Shown: piece after piece, positions 8,615-16,639 of the stretch
Layout: every line of letters begins with the position of its first letter
How positions within the stretch are numbered: position 1 is the stretch's first letter
Origin: Pseudomonas morbosilactucae
GTDB lineage: Bacteria; Pseudomonadota; Gammaproteobacteria; Pseudomonadales; Pseudomonadaceae
DNA: 64,000 nucleotides
Assembly (NCBI RefSeq): GCF_023241715.1
Contig: NZ_JALQCW010000092.1
Coordinates: forward strand, 1 to 64,000
Direction of reading: 5' to 3'
The notes under the pieces: model-generated
Seen by the model: the letters and a program-made list of their open reading frames with translations, nothing else
Told to the model about the DNA's origin: nothing
The model's database searches: none
Position numbers and translations under genes: made by a program

Positions 8615-9460
8615 ATGATCGGTAGCGTCAGTAACTATTCGAGTTATTTCAGCTCCACCAGCAGCACCAGCAACAACAACCGCGCCCAGGAACTGCAGAA
8701 GGAACTGTTCGCCAAGCTCGACAGCAACAGCGACGGCTCGGTCGATCAGGACGAACTCAGCAGTGCCCTGTCGCAAAAAAGCGACAACGGCATCCTGGTC
8801 AGCCTGAGCAAGAACTTCAGCGACCTGGACAGTGACGAAAGCGGCAGCCTGAGCAGCGAGGAGATGGCCGCCATGGCGCCACCGCCGCCGCCCGCCCAGG
8901 ACCAGGCACCCAATACCGAACTGGCCGACGCACTGATCAGCGCCCTCGACACCGACGGCGACGGCGTGGTCAGCAGCGACGAGTTGAGCGCGGGCCTGAG
9001 CAGTGCCGGCAGCAGCGCCGACAGCACGGAAATCTTCTCCGCCCTGGACAAGAACCAGGACGGTAACGTCAGCGCCGATGAACTGGCCGCCAGCCTGGCA
9101 CCGCCACCACCACCGCCCCAGCAGGCGTCTAGCGAAGAGCTGTTCAGCCAACTGGACACTGACGGTGACGGCAGCATCACTGAAAGCGAATTGACCAGCG
9201 CCCTGCAGGCCAGCGATAGCACTTCGAGCACCGACACCAGCGCGGCCCTGCTCAAGGTTCTCGACAGTGACAGCAGCGGCGGCGTCAGCAGCGATGAGTT
9301 GAAAGCGGCACTGGACGCCGGTCGCAGCCAGGACAGCACGGCGCAGACCGATCAGGCCGGCGTCGCCGAGGCCCTGAGCAAAATGATCGCCAACCTGAGC
9401 AAGCAATATCAGTTGGATAACGTCGCGACCCTGGGCAGCAGCGTGAACGTCGCCGCCTGA
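8615..9460 (+). CDS. Six-EF-hand calcium-binding protein
   Basis: A 281-residue acidic, Ser/Asp-rich protein with six canonical 12-residue EF-hand loops. They start at about Asp36, 72, 112, 145, 181 and 217 (for example DTDGDGVVSSDE and DTDGDGSITESE), and two proline-run linkers (about residues 89-93 and 163-168) separate them into pairs. There is no Sec signal peptide and no membrane helix. It resembles XopAW-like bacterial EF-hand proteins. ATG 8615 has AGGGAG at ideal spacing; a GTG at 8606 lies in frame. It is about 110 bases downstream of the kinase gene on the same strand. It probably binds or buffers Ca2+; its cell location is unknown. Confidence 0.85.
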   Translation: MIGSVSNYSSYFSSTSSTSNNNRAQELQKELFAKLDSNSDGSVDQDELSSALSQKSDNGILVSLSKNFSDLDSDESGSLSSEEMAAMAPPPPPAQDQAPNTELADALISALDTDGDGVVSSDELSAGLSSAGSSADSTEIFSALDKNQDGNVSADELAASLAPPPPPPQQASSEELFSQLDTDGDGSITESELTSALQASDSTSSTDTSAALLKVLDSDSSGGVSSDELKAALDAGRSQDSTAQTDQAGVAEALSKMIANLSKQYQLDNVATLGSSVNVAA

Positions 9461-9530
9461 TCGGCATCGCCGGCAAGCCGGCTTCTACAGGGATGCAGGA
9501 GTCGGGGCAACGCCTGAGGTTTGCCGGCGA
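9461..9530. repeat. REP element
   Basis: ATCGCCGGCAAGCCGGCTTC at about 9467-9486 is a REP core, with an inverted partial copy (TTGCCGGCGATCA) at 9523-9535. It fills the gap between the convergent EF-hand and AI-2E-family genes. Confidence 0.75.
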
Positions 9531-10607
9531 TCAGGGCTTGTCCTCTGCCGGGTTCTTGGTCGGGCTCTGGGGGTGGGCCTGGCTCGCTGTCCAGTCGGTC
9601 AGCAGGCTGTAGGCCACGGCCAACAAGGTCGGGCCGATAAACAGCCCAATAAAGCCGAAGGCAATCAGGCCACCAAACACCCCCAGCAGCACAATCACCA
9701 ACGGCAGGTTGCCGCCACGGCTGATCAGGTACGGCTTCAGCACGTTGTCGACGCCGCTGATGATGAAGGTGCCCCAGATCCCGAGAAACACCGCCATTCC
9801 GTATTCCCCCTTCCAGGCCAACCAGGCTGTGGCCGGAATCCACACCAGAGGCGGCCCCATGGGGATCAGGCTGAGGAGGAAGGTGACAATACCCAGCACC
9901 AGCGCCCCCGGCACCCCGGCAATCAGGAAGCCGATCAGCGCCAGCACGGCCTGGGCCGCTGCGGTACCGATCACGCCGTTGACCACCCGTTGCACGGTGC
10001 CCGCCACCAATTCGATGTAGTAACCGGCACGATCGCCAATCAGGCGTTCCAGCAACTTGTGCACGAACAGCGCCAGACGCGGGCCATCGCGGTAGAAGAA
10101 AAACACAAAGACGATACTCAGGGTCAGCTCGAGAATGCCGCCGCCGATCTGTGCGCTGCGGGCCAGCAACCAGTTGCCGACTTGCCCCAGGTAAGGCTTG
10201 ACCGCCAGCATCATCGCCGCGCCCTGCTGATCGATGCTGTCCCACAACGCCACAAGACGCTCACCCACCAACGGAATCCCGCCCAGCCACTCGGGCGCCG
10301 CCGGCAGGCCGTCGACCTGGACATCCTTGATGAAGCCCGTGGCATCGCGCACATGGTCCGCCAGGTTGAAGCCCAGCCAGACCAGGGGCGCCGCCACCAG
10401 CACCATCCAGCCCAGGGTCAGCACGGCTGCGGCCAGGGACTCGCGGCCATTGAGCCAACGGGTCAGCAGACGCATTAGCGGCCAACTGGCAAACGCCAGC
10501 ACCGCCCCCCAGAACAGCGCGGACCAGAATGGCGCCATCACCCAGAAACTGGCACCGAAAAGCACCAGGAGCAGGATCTGCACCAACAGGCGATCGTTAT
10601 TAAGCAT
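9531..10607 (-). CDS. AI-2E family (PerM/YdiK-like) membrane permease
   Basis: A 358-residue polytopic inner-membrane protein with about seven or eight hydrophobic helices in two groups around a central soluble segment (residues about 60-150). The C-terminal region has the family's signature pattern (GVPGALVLGIVTFLLSLIPMG, then GVFGGLIAFGFIGLFIGP). Members have been proposed as autoinducer-2 exporters or ion antiporters; the substrate here is not known. The C-terminal tail is short and polar. The gene stands in the same direction as the DUF4892 gene upstream. Confidence 0.88.
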   Translation of the reverse strand: MLNNDRLLVQILLLVLFGASFWVMAPFWSALFWGAVLAFASWPLMRLLTRWLNGRESLAAAVLTLGWMVLVAAPLVWLGFNLADHVRDATGFIKDVQVDGLPAAPEWLGGIPLVGERLVALWDSIDQQGAAMMLAVKPYLGQVGNWLLARSAQIGGGILELTLSIVFVFFFYRDGPRLALFVHKLLERLIGDRAGYYIELVAGTVQRVVNGVIGTAAAQAVLALIGFLIAGVPGALVLGIVTFLLSLIPMGPPLVWIPATAWLAWKGEYGMAVFLGIWGTFIISGVDNVLKPYLISRGGNLPLVIVLLGVFGGLIAFGFIGLFIGPTLLAVAYSLLTDWTASQAHPQSPTKNPAEDKP

Positions 10608-10678
10608 GAAAGGTCTCGTGCAAGGTCGACGGAGGGAGAATAGGCGAACCGCGCTTCACGGGTTCGCCTTGAGGGAGC

Positions 10679-11497
10679 CTAGCGCAACAATTCGATGTGC
10701 AGGCCGGTCGTCTCGCTGCTGCCGGTTTCCATCCGAGCAGCGCGTACGCCCTGCCCGATCAGTGCCTGGCGCCAGGCTTCGGCATTGCTCCCGGAGACAC
10801 TGACCCGCATCGTTGCGTCCAGGTTCAACCCTCGGGACAGCAAACTCAGCCAAACCGGTGTTGGCTCGGCAGCCAATTTGGGAAAGTCCAGGCGGCCGGT
10901 GTCTTTCAACTGCCGGAGCAAGGTCGCGGAGGTCGGCAACAATTCGCCCAACGGCGCGCTGCTGTCGAATTGCTCGACATGCAGGTACGCCCGGCGGTTG
11001 CCACGGGTGATGCTGTACAAGGCCACCAGCGAATTGTCCTGGGGCTCGGCCAGACGCAACAGCAGGTAAGACTGCTGCTCGTCGGCGCCATACAGCTTGG
11101 CGTTGCCGAAGACTTCATTGGCCCACAGGCTGCTTTCACCGCAATCACGGGCCTGGCACCAGAACAACAGTTCGGCCCCCTGCTTCTGCAAGGCCTCTCG
11201 GGCCAGGGTGAAGGCTTCGTTGGAGGCCCGCTCGGGAGGCAACTGGTACGTCACCGACGTGACCTTGCCCCGGGCACTGACCTGGCCGTCAAAACGCAAT
11301 TGCCCGCTGATCTTGCGAATGGAGCCCATGGGGTAGATACGCTCCAGCTCCACCGCCGGCCGGTAATCGACGATCTGCGCATCGGCCAGGCGCGGCACCT
11401 GGGGCAGGTCTTGACTGCCGGGAATGTCGGCGGCAAACAGCAGGGGGCTGAAGCAGGACAATAGAAAAACACTGGCCGATCGCATGGCCAGGCTCAT
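10679..11497 (-). CDS. DUF4892 family exported protein
   Basis: A 272-residue protein with a cleavable signal peptide (hydrophobic core SVFLLSCFSPLLFA, cleavage near ADIPG), followed by a single domain. The sequence (ADIPGSQDLPQVPRL, then VELERIYPMGS) matches the Pseudomonas DUF4892 family as I recall it. Function is unknown and it is probably periplasmic. ATG 11497 overlaps the stop of the upstream GST remnant in an ATGA junction; an internal ATG at 11485 would give an equally good signal peptide. Confidence 0.82.
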   Translation of the reverse strand: MSLAMRSASVFLLSCFSPLLFAADIPGSQDLPQVPRLADAQIVDYRPAVELERIYPMGSIRKISGQLRFDGQVSARGKVTSVTYQLPPERASNEAFTLAREALQKQGAELLFWCQARDCGESSLWANEVFGNAKLYGADEQQSYLLLRLAEPQDNSLVALYSITRGNRRAYLHVEQFDSSAPLGELLPTSATLLRQLKDTGRLDFPKLAAEPTPVWLSLLSRGLNLDATMRVSVSGSNAEAWRQALIGQGVRAARMETGSSETTGLHIELLR

Positions 11498-11736
11498 CGG
11501 ATCAGCATCGCCTGGGCACCCTGGAGGGTGAGGGAATCGGACACTCGAAAATCGCCAGAGGCACGCTCAGCAATCGCTGCCATCCGCCCGCGGGCCGTGT
11601 TCTTCAGAAGGGTTGGTGCGGTTTTTTCCTTTTTGTCGAAGCTCAGACCACGCACGTTGCAGGGCATGGCGAACTCCTTGAGCACGATAGAGACCTTGTG
11701 GCCATTGGGGGTCGCAGCGGTGTACAGATCTATCAT
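11494..11736 (-). pseudogene. Truncated glutathione S-transferase (N-terminal thioredoxin-fold remnant)
   Basis: The 80-codon ORF begins MIDLYTAATPNGHKVSI and contains ALSFDKKE-like sequence (GLSFDKKEKTAP), the opening of YfcG/YghU-type glutathione S-transferases. It then diverges and stops where the second half of the thioredoxin fold and the whole helical domain should follow. GGGAG precedes the ATG, so it may still be translated, and its stop is coupled to the DUF4892 start. It is best read as a decayed gene; a small functional protein cannot be excluded. Confidence 0.65.
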
Positions 11737-11786
11737 GGTTGTCTCCCATTTCAACCCGCCCAGCCTCGACAGTTGACCGTGGCAAG

Positions 11787-12641
11787 TCAAGGAACGGCGA
11801 AAAACCTATTGAAACAGTCTGCGACAAAGGTGGCGCCCGCCTCGTCATTGAGGTGCAGGTGATGACCGCCCGGCAGCTGTTCGTGGCTGAAGGGTAGACG
11901 CTCCAGCAACGCCGGGTGCTTGGCCAGCATGCCGTCAGCCGCAACCACCAGTTGGGTCGGGCAGGCCACGTGCTGGACGAAGGCCATGGCCTGTTCTTCG
12001 GTCAAACGCAGGGGCGAGGCCAGGGTCAGGCGGCTGTCGCTGCGCCAGGTATAACCGCCGGGAACCGGCATCAGCCCGCGCTGGGCGAGCAGTTCCGCGG
12101 CCTCGCGGCTCACCGCCACCAGGCCCTTCATGCGCGCTTCGATGGCACGCTCCAGGCTGGTGTAGACCGGCTTGCGCTTATCCAGCAGGGCCAGTTGCGC
12201 TTGCAGGGCCATGCCCAGGCGCTCGGCAGCCGTGTCGCCGCTGGCGGTGGGCGGGATTACCCCGTCGATCAGCGCCAGGTGGCTCACGCGCTGCGGCAAC
12301 GCGCCCGCCAGCACCAACGACACGATGGCCCCCAGGGAATGCCCCATCAGGGCAAAACGCTGCCAGCCCAATTGCTCGGCCACTTGCAGCACGTCGTAGA
12401 CGTAATCCCACAGCGCATAGCTCGCCCCCACCGGACGGTGCCCGGAATGCCCATGGCCGGCCAGGTCGAGGGCGACTATGCGCAAGCCATCGAGTTTCGG
12501 CGCCAACCGCGCGAAGCTGTTGGCGTTGTCCAGCCAACCGTGCAAGGCAATCACCGGCAACCCGTCTTCCGGGCCGAACAGGTGAGCGGCCAACTCGATA
12601 TGGGGCAGGCTCAGGCGCACTTCTTCCACCACCGGGCTCAT
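11787..12641 (-). CDS. Alpha/beta hydrolase
   Basis: A 284-residue alpha/beta-hydrolase-fold enzyme. It has the oxyanion HGWLDN motif after beta-3, the nucleophile elbow GHSLG, a cap region with LAQRGLMPV, and the catalytic histidine in GGHHLHL near the C-terminus. It likely hydrolyses an ester or acyl-CoA-derived substrate. Its ATG overlaps the stop of the next hydrolase gene upstream (ATGA), so both are translated together. A TTG two codons earlier is in frame but unnecessary. PAO1 has a comparable hydrolase pair near PA1621-PA1622. Confidence 0.9.
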   Translation of the reverse strand: MSPVVEEVRLSLPHIELAAHLFGPEDGLPVIALHGWLDNANSFARLAPKLDGLRIVALDLAGHGHSGHRPVGASYALWDYVYDVLQVAEQLGWQRFALMGHSLGAIVSLVLAGALPQRVSHLALIDGVIPPTASGDTAAERLGMALQAQLALLDKRKPVYTSLERAIEARMKGLVAVSREAAELLAQRGLMPVPGGYTWRSDSRLTLASPLRLTEEQAMAFVQHVACPTQLVVAADGMLAKHPALLERLPFSHEQLPGGHHLHLNDEAGATFVADCFNRFFAVP

Positions 12642-13444
12642 GCGCAACTCCGTGTGCTGCGACCGGCCCAGCGGCTGAACAGGTCTTTAAGCAAGGTCGC
12701 GGTGTCCTGCGGTCGCTCCAGGGGAAACATATGCCCGCCAGGCATGCTCAGGGACTCACCCAACGGCATGCGGCCCACGGCGCTGGCGTGATGGCGCATC
12801 ACCACCCGGCTCTGGCGCCCGCGCACCACCGCCAGGGGCACTTGCAACTGCCGGGCTCGACCCGGGCTGGTATGGGGCACGCCGCGGTAAATGCTGATTT
12901 CCGTGGCCGGGTCGAAACGCAGGCGCCAGCGGTCGCCCACCTGATGCAGACCATGCTGCAGGTAGGCGTCGAAACAATCGGGGTCGAAACCGCGGAACAG
13001 GGTCTTGGTGGAGAAATAGCGTCGGGCGGCATCCAGGTCGGCGAACTCCTCACGACGCCCCAAGGTGCGCCCTGCCGGGGTCAGGCGATCGATGAAGCCA
13101 AAGCGCTTGGCCGCGCGAATCACCCATTGGTCGGCCAGGGTCAGCACCGGCGAATCGAGCATCACCACCCCGCGGTACAACTCGGGACAGCGCAGGGCCG
13201 CATGCAAATGCAACACCCCACCCAAGGAGTGGCCTACGCCCCACACCGGCTGCGCCTGCTGTTGCAAGTGATGGATCAGCTCGTCCACCAGGTTGTGCCA
13301 GTTGTCATCCACCGGGAAACGCGGATCGTGGGCATGCTGCTGCAAATGGGCCACGTCGTACTCGGGCGCCAGGGCAGCGAACAACTTGCCGTAGGTGCCC
13401 GAGGGAAAACCATTGGCGTGAGCGAAAAACACCTGTTGCGACAT
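12638..13444 (-). CDS. Alpha/beta hydrolase
   Basis: A 268-residue alpha/beta-hydrolase with FAHANGFPSGTY near the N-terminus (the HANG motif stands for the usual HG oxyanion turn), nucleophile elbow GHSLGG, and C-terminal PGGHMFPLE containing the catalytic His. The start at MSQQVFF is chosen because the family begins there; the 20 upstream codons look non-coding. It is the third gene of the acyl-CoA ligase/thioesterase/hydrolase cluster and overlaps the following hydrolase by four bases. Confidence 0.9.
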   Translation of the reverse strand: MSQQVFFAHANGFPSGTYGKLFAALAPEYDVAHLQQHAHDPRFPVDDNWHNLVDELIHHLQQQAQPVWGVGHSLGGVLHLHAALRCPELYRGVVMLDSPVLTLADQWVIRAAKRFGFIDRLTPAGRTLGRREEFADLDAARRYFSTKTLFRGFDPDCFDAYLQHGLHQVGDRWRLRFDPATEISIYRGVPHTSPGRARQLQVPLAVVRGRQSRVVMRHHASAVGRMPLGESLSMPGGHMFPLERPQDTATLLKDLFSRWAGRSTRSCA

Positions 13445-13555
13445 ACCGAACGTCCCATTCACAAAAACTCGGCTGATTGTCCGTACGCCAGCGCAACGCA
13501 GCAATGACAGTAACGGACAGGAATGATGACACTCCGGCTCAGCCCATAACGCCCC

Positions 13556-13999
13556 TCAACGCGGGGGCGGCGTTTGCCCCAGGGGCACCACGGCCATGGT
13601 CAGGCGCGAGATGCAGCTGGACTTGCCTTCATCGCTGGTCAGGCGGATGTCCCAGACATGGGTGGTGCGACCGATATGAATGGCCTTGGCCACGGCGGTC
13701 ACCCGGCCACTGCGCAAGCCACGCAAATGGTTGGCATTGATCTCCAGCCCCACGCAGTAGAACTGGCTGGCGTCGATGCACAGGTAGCTGGCCATGGAGC
13801 CCACGGTTTCCGCCAGCACCACCGACGCCCCACCATGCAACAGGCCATAGGGCTGGTGGGTGCGATGGTCGATGACCATGCTGGCGGTCAGGGACTCTTC
13901 GTCGAAGGACTCAAAACGGATATCCAGCACTTCACCAATGGTGTTCTTCTGCGCCGCATTCAGTTGCTCGATATTCGGGGTGGTACGCCACAAGCTCAT
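13556..13999 (-). CDS. Hotdog-fold acyl-CoA thioesterase (YdiI/PaaI type)
   Basis: A 147-residue single-hotdog thioesterase. The active-site helix reads GLLHGGASVVLAETVGSMAS, with the Glu that activates water, and the fold's N-terminal WRTTPNIEQLN is typical of the YdiI/MenI group. The start at 13999 has AAGGATG upstream; longer in-frame ORF sequence is non-coding. It starts 28 bases after the acyl-CoA ligase stop, so the same transcript encodes an enzyme making acyl-CoA and one cleaving it. Confidence 0.92.
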   Translation of the reverse strand: MSLWRTTPNIEQLNAAQKNTIGEVLDIRFESFDEESLTASMVIDHRTHQPYGLLHGGASVVLAETVGSMASYLCIDASQFYCVGLEINANHLRGLRSGRVTAVAKAIHIGRTTHVWDIRLTSDEGKSSCISRLTMAVVPLGQTPPPR

Positions 14000-14027
14000 C
14001 GCTGCATCCTTTGGTTTTTTATCGGGT

Positions 14028-15695
14028 TCAATCCTGCCACAGCACGGCCTCGCTGTGCTCGCTCCACGCCTGGAAGCGCTCGCCATAGCGGGCCTCGATC
14101 ACATTGCGCTTGATCTTCAGCGTGGGTGTGAGAAAGCCGTTTTCCACCGCCCAACTGTCCTTCACCACCACCAGGCGGTGCAAGCGCTCATGTTTGTCCA
14201 AGGCGCCATTGACCTCGGCCAGCAAGGTCTCCAGGCTGCGCTGCAGGCCGTTGCGGGCAGCGCTGGAGGCCTCCTGCCATCCAACGGCCGAGAGCACGCA
14301 AAGCCCCAGGGGCGCACTCAGGCCGTCGCCAACCACGCACACCTGCTCGATCCGTGAATGCACCGCCAGGCGGTTCTCGATCGGCGCCGGGGCCACGTAT
14401 TTGCCTTTGCTGGTCTTGAAGATTTCCTTGATCCGACCGGTCAGGCGCAAGCGCCCCTGGGCATCCTGCTCGCCCTTGTCCCCGGTACGCAGGAAGCCAT
14501 CTTCGGTGAGGGTCTCGGCGGTCTTCTGCGGGTCCTTGTAGTAACCGAGCATGGTGGCCCCGCTGCGCACCAGCACTTCGCCCGCAGCATCGATGCGCAC
14601 GTCCACCTGCGGGCACGGCCGGCCGATCCAGCCGGGCACGTACTCGCCACTGCGACCGATGTGGGAGTACCCGCAGCTTTCGGTCATGCCATACACCTCC
14701 AGCACATCCAGGCCCAGGCGCTGATACCAGTGAAGCAGGCTCTGGGGCACAGGTGCCGCCCCGGAAAGGGCTACGCGCAAGGCGTCCAGGCCGAGCCCGG
14801 CGAGCACCCGCTGGCCAACCCGCTTGCCGATCAGCGGCAGCCCCAGGAGCCAGTCCAAACGCTTGGCCGGGACCTTGGCGTAGACCCCCATCTGGAACTT
14901 GCTCCAGATCCGCGGCACGCCGAACAACGCGGTGGGCCGGGCGCGTTTCAGATCGGTGAGGAAGGTCTCCAGGCTCTCGGCGAAGAACACCGTTTGCCCG
15001 GTGTAGATCGCCGCCATCTCGACAAACATGCGTTCGGCCACATGGCACAGCGGCAAATACGACAACAAGCGATCAGAGGGGCCCAACTGGAACAACTGGG
15101 CCCCGTGGGTGGCAGCAAAACCCAGGTTGCCAAAGCTGTGCATCACCCCCTTGGGCAGCCCGGTGGTGCCGGAGGTGTAGATAATGGTTGCCAACTGTTC
15201 AGCGGCGGGGCTGGGGTTGTCCTGGATCGGCGAGCTGCGCTGCAAGTCGTCCCAACTGAAGTCGAAATCACCTGGAGGATGCAGCGGCAGGCTGATGGTC
15301 GGCAGCCCGGGCCGGACCCCGGCCGCCATGCCCGGCCAGTCGTCCAGCTTGCCGATAAACACCAGGGCCGACTCGGAATGCTCAAGCACCTGCGCCACCG
15401 ATTCGGCGGTGAGGTTGGGGTACAAGGGCACCGACACATGGCCGGCCATCCAGATCGCCAGGTCGGCAATGATCCAGTGGGCACAGTTCTTGGAAATAAT
15501 CGCGACGTGACTGCCCTGGGGCAGTTCCTGCGCCCGTAGCCAGTGAGCGGCGCAACGCGCCTGGTGGCCGACATCCGCCCAGCTCAGTTCCTCGACCTGC
15601 CCTCCGCTTGAAGGCTGGACCAGGAAACGTTGGCGGGGATGGCGAGCTTCACGCTCGTAGAACACTTCCAGCGGCAAACGAAAAGCGGCAGACAT
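14028..15695 (-). CDS. AMP-dependent acyl-CoA synthetase (long-chain type)
   Basis: A 555-residue member of the adenylate-forming superfamily. It has the P-loop YTSGTTGLPKGV, the VYGMTESCG motif, the hinge with TGDKGEQD, and the LTGRIKEIFKTSKGKYVAP segment diagnostic of long-chain acyl-CoA synthetases (FadD15-like). It activates a carboxylic acid with ATP and joins it to CoA. The start has a clear AGGAG upstream. It heads a probable operon with the thioesterase and two hydrolases, resembling PAO1 PA1617 onward. Chain-length preference is unknown. Confidence 0.92.
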   Translation of the reverse strand: MSAAFRLPLEVFYEREARHPRQRFLVQPSSGGQVEELSWADVGHQARCAAHWLRAQELPQGSHVAIISKNCAHWIIADLAIWMAGHVSVPLYPNLTAESVAQVLEHSESALVFIGKLDDWPGMAAGVRPGLPTISLPLHPPGDFDFSWDDLQRSSPIQDNPSPAAEQLATIIYTSGTTGLPKGVMHSFGNLGFAATHGAQLFQLGPSDRLLSYLPLCHVAERMFVEMAAIYTGQTVFFAESLETFLTDLKRARPTALFGVPRIWSKFQMGVYAKVPAKRLDWLLGLPLIGKRVGQRVLAGLGLDALRVALSGAAPVPQSLLHWYQRLGLDVLEVYGMTESCGYSHIGRSGEYVPGWIGRPCPQVDVRIDAAGEVLVRSGATMLGYYKDPQKTAETLTEDGFLRTGDKGEQDAQGRLRLTGRIKEIFKTSKGKYVAPAPIENRLAVHSRIEQVCVVGDGLSAPLGLCVLSAVGWQEASSAARNGLQRSLETLLAEVNGALDKHERLHRLVVVKDSWAVENGFLTPTLKIKRNVIEARYGERFQAWSEHSEAVLWQD

Positions 15696-15827
15696 GCGAC
15701 GCGCTCCTTTGTTTTTATTCTGACCGTGAGATGACCAACCAAGCACTTGCTTGGCTGACTATTTCACGCACAAAGGGGCGCTGCAAGTGAAGAAATGTAG
15801 CCGGCCGCCATGCTGCGGCGGCAGGTT

Positions 15828-16277
15828 TCAAACGTGGTGAACCTGGTTGAGGCTCATCAGCCCGGCCAATGGCCAGTCACCTTCCAGCTCGGCGAGGCTG
15901 GCGGTGCCCATCGGCTGCGGGCTGCGCAGATGGCCGTACTGCAGCAGGCTGATCAGGCTGCCCACCAAAGGTTGGTGGCTGACCAGCAGCAGGTTGTCGG
16001 CGCTGTTGAGCTGTTCCAGGGCGGCCAAGGGATTGCTCTCGGGGGTCAGCCAGGACACGGTGCGGATCTCGCCGGCAAACCCCAGGGCTTCGCGCACCAA
16101 TTGCGCCGTCTGCTGGGCCCGCACATAGGGGCTGGCGAGGATCGCGCCGATGGGCTGGCCGATCAGCTGCGCAGCACTCTCGAGCACTTCCTTGCGGCCA
16201 TGCTCGGTCAGGTTGCGCTCGGCATCGCTGCGGGCCTGGGACTCGGCTTCACCGTGGCGCAGTACCCAGAGCTTCAT
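15828..16277 (-). CDS. sixA: Phosphohistidine phosphatase SixA
   Basis: A 149-residue histidine-phosphatase-superfamily protein with the N-terminal RHGEAE motif (His8 nucleophile), the SPYVRAQQTA segment and a C-terminal VSHQPLVG with the second active-site His. SixA in E. coli dephosphorylates phosphohistidine on HPt domains and on the nitrogen phosphotransferase NPr. Its ATG overlaps the DUF4389 stop, making it the last gene of a gpsA-DUF4389-sixA run. Confidence 0.92.
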   Translation of the reverse strand: MKLWVLRHGEAESQARSDAERNLTEHGRKEVLESAAQLIGQPIGAILASPYVRAQQTAQLVREALGFAGEIRTVSWLTPESNPLAALEQLNSADNLLLVSHQPLVGSLISLLQYGHLRSPQPMGTASLAELEGDWPLAGLMSLNQVHHV

Positions 16278-16621
16278 AGCTTGGGCTCCTCGTCACGGGC
16301 CGGGTGAGGCGCGGGCGGCACGCTATGGGGAGCTTCGCCTTCAGGTGCACGGGGCGTCGGCCAATCGGCGAATGGCCACGGTTTCTGGTCACTATGGAAG
16401 CTGCCGAAACGGCCGATCTGCGCCAGGAACTGGCTCAGGCTGTCGCCGAAATTCATCATGCTGGCGCTGGGCGCGCTGTAGATCAGGCGATAAATCAGTT
16501 GCACCAGCACCAGGGCACCGAGGATGAACTGCGCCACTTGCCAGACCAGCAGGTACACCAGCATCCACAACACACGCAGGAGGATGGACTCGTATTTGCC
16601 TTCGGGATTCGTATCGTTCAT
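16274..16621 (-). CDS. DUF4389 family membrane protein
   Basis: A 115-residue protein with an N-terminal hydrophobic stretch of about 35 residues (LLRVLWMLVYLLVWQVAQ, then FILGALVLVQLIYRL) forming one long or two short membrane helices. An amphipathic middle and a proline-rich cytoplasmic tail follow (PEGEAPHSVPPAPHP). This is the usual layout of DUF4389 proteins, whose function is unknown. The start at MNDTNPEG lies 18 bases after the gpsA stop; it overlaps sixA by four bases. Confidence 0.85.
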   Translation of the reverse strand: MNDTNPEGKYESILLRVLWMLVYLLVWQVAQFILGALVLVQLIYRLIYSAPSASMMNFGDSLSQFLAQIGRFGSFHSDQKPWPFADWPTPRAPEGEAPHSVPPAPHPARDEEPKL

Positions 16622-16639
16622 GTCTCGCTCCTGTGCCAC

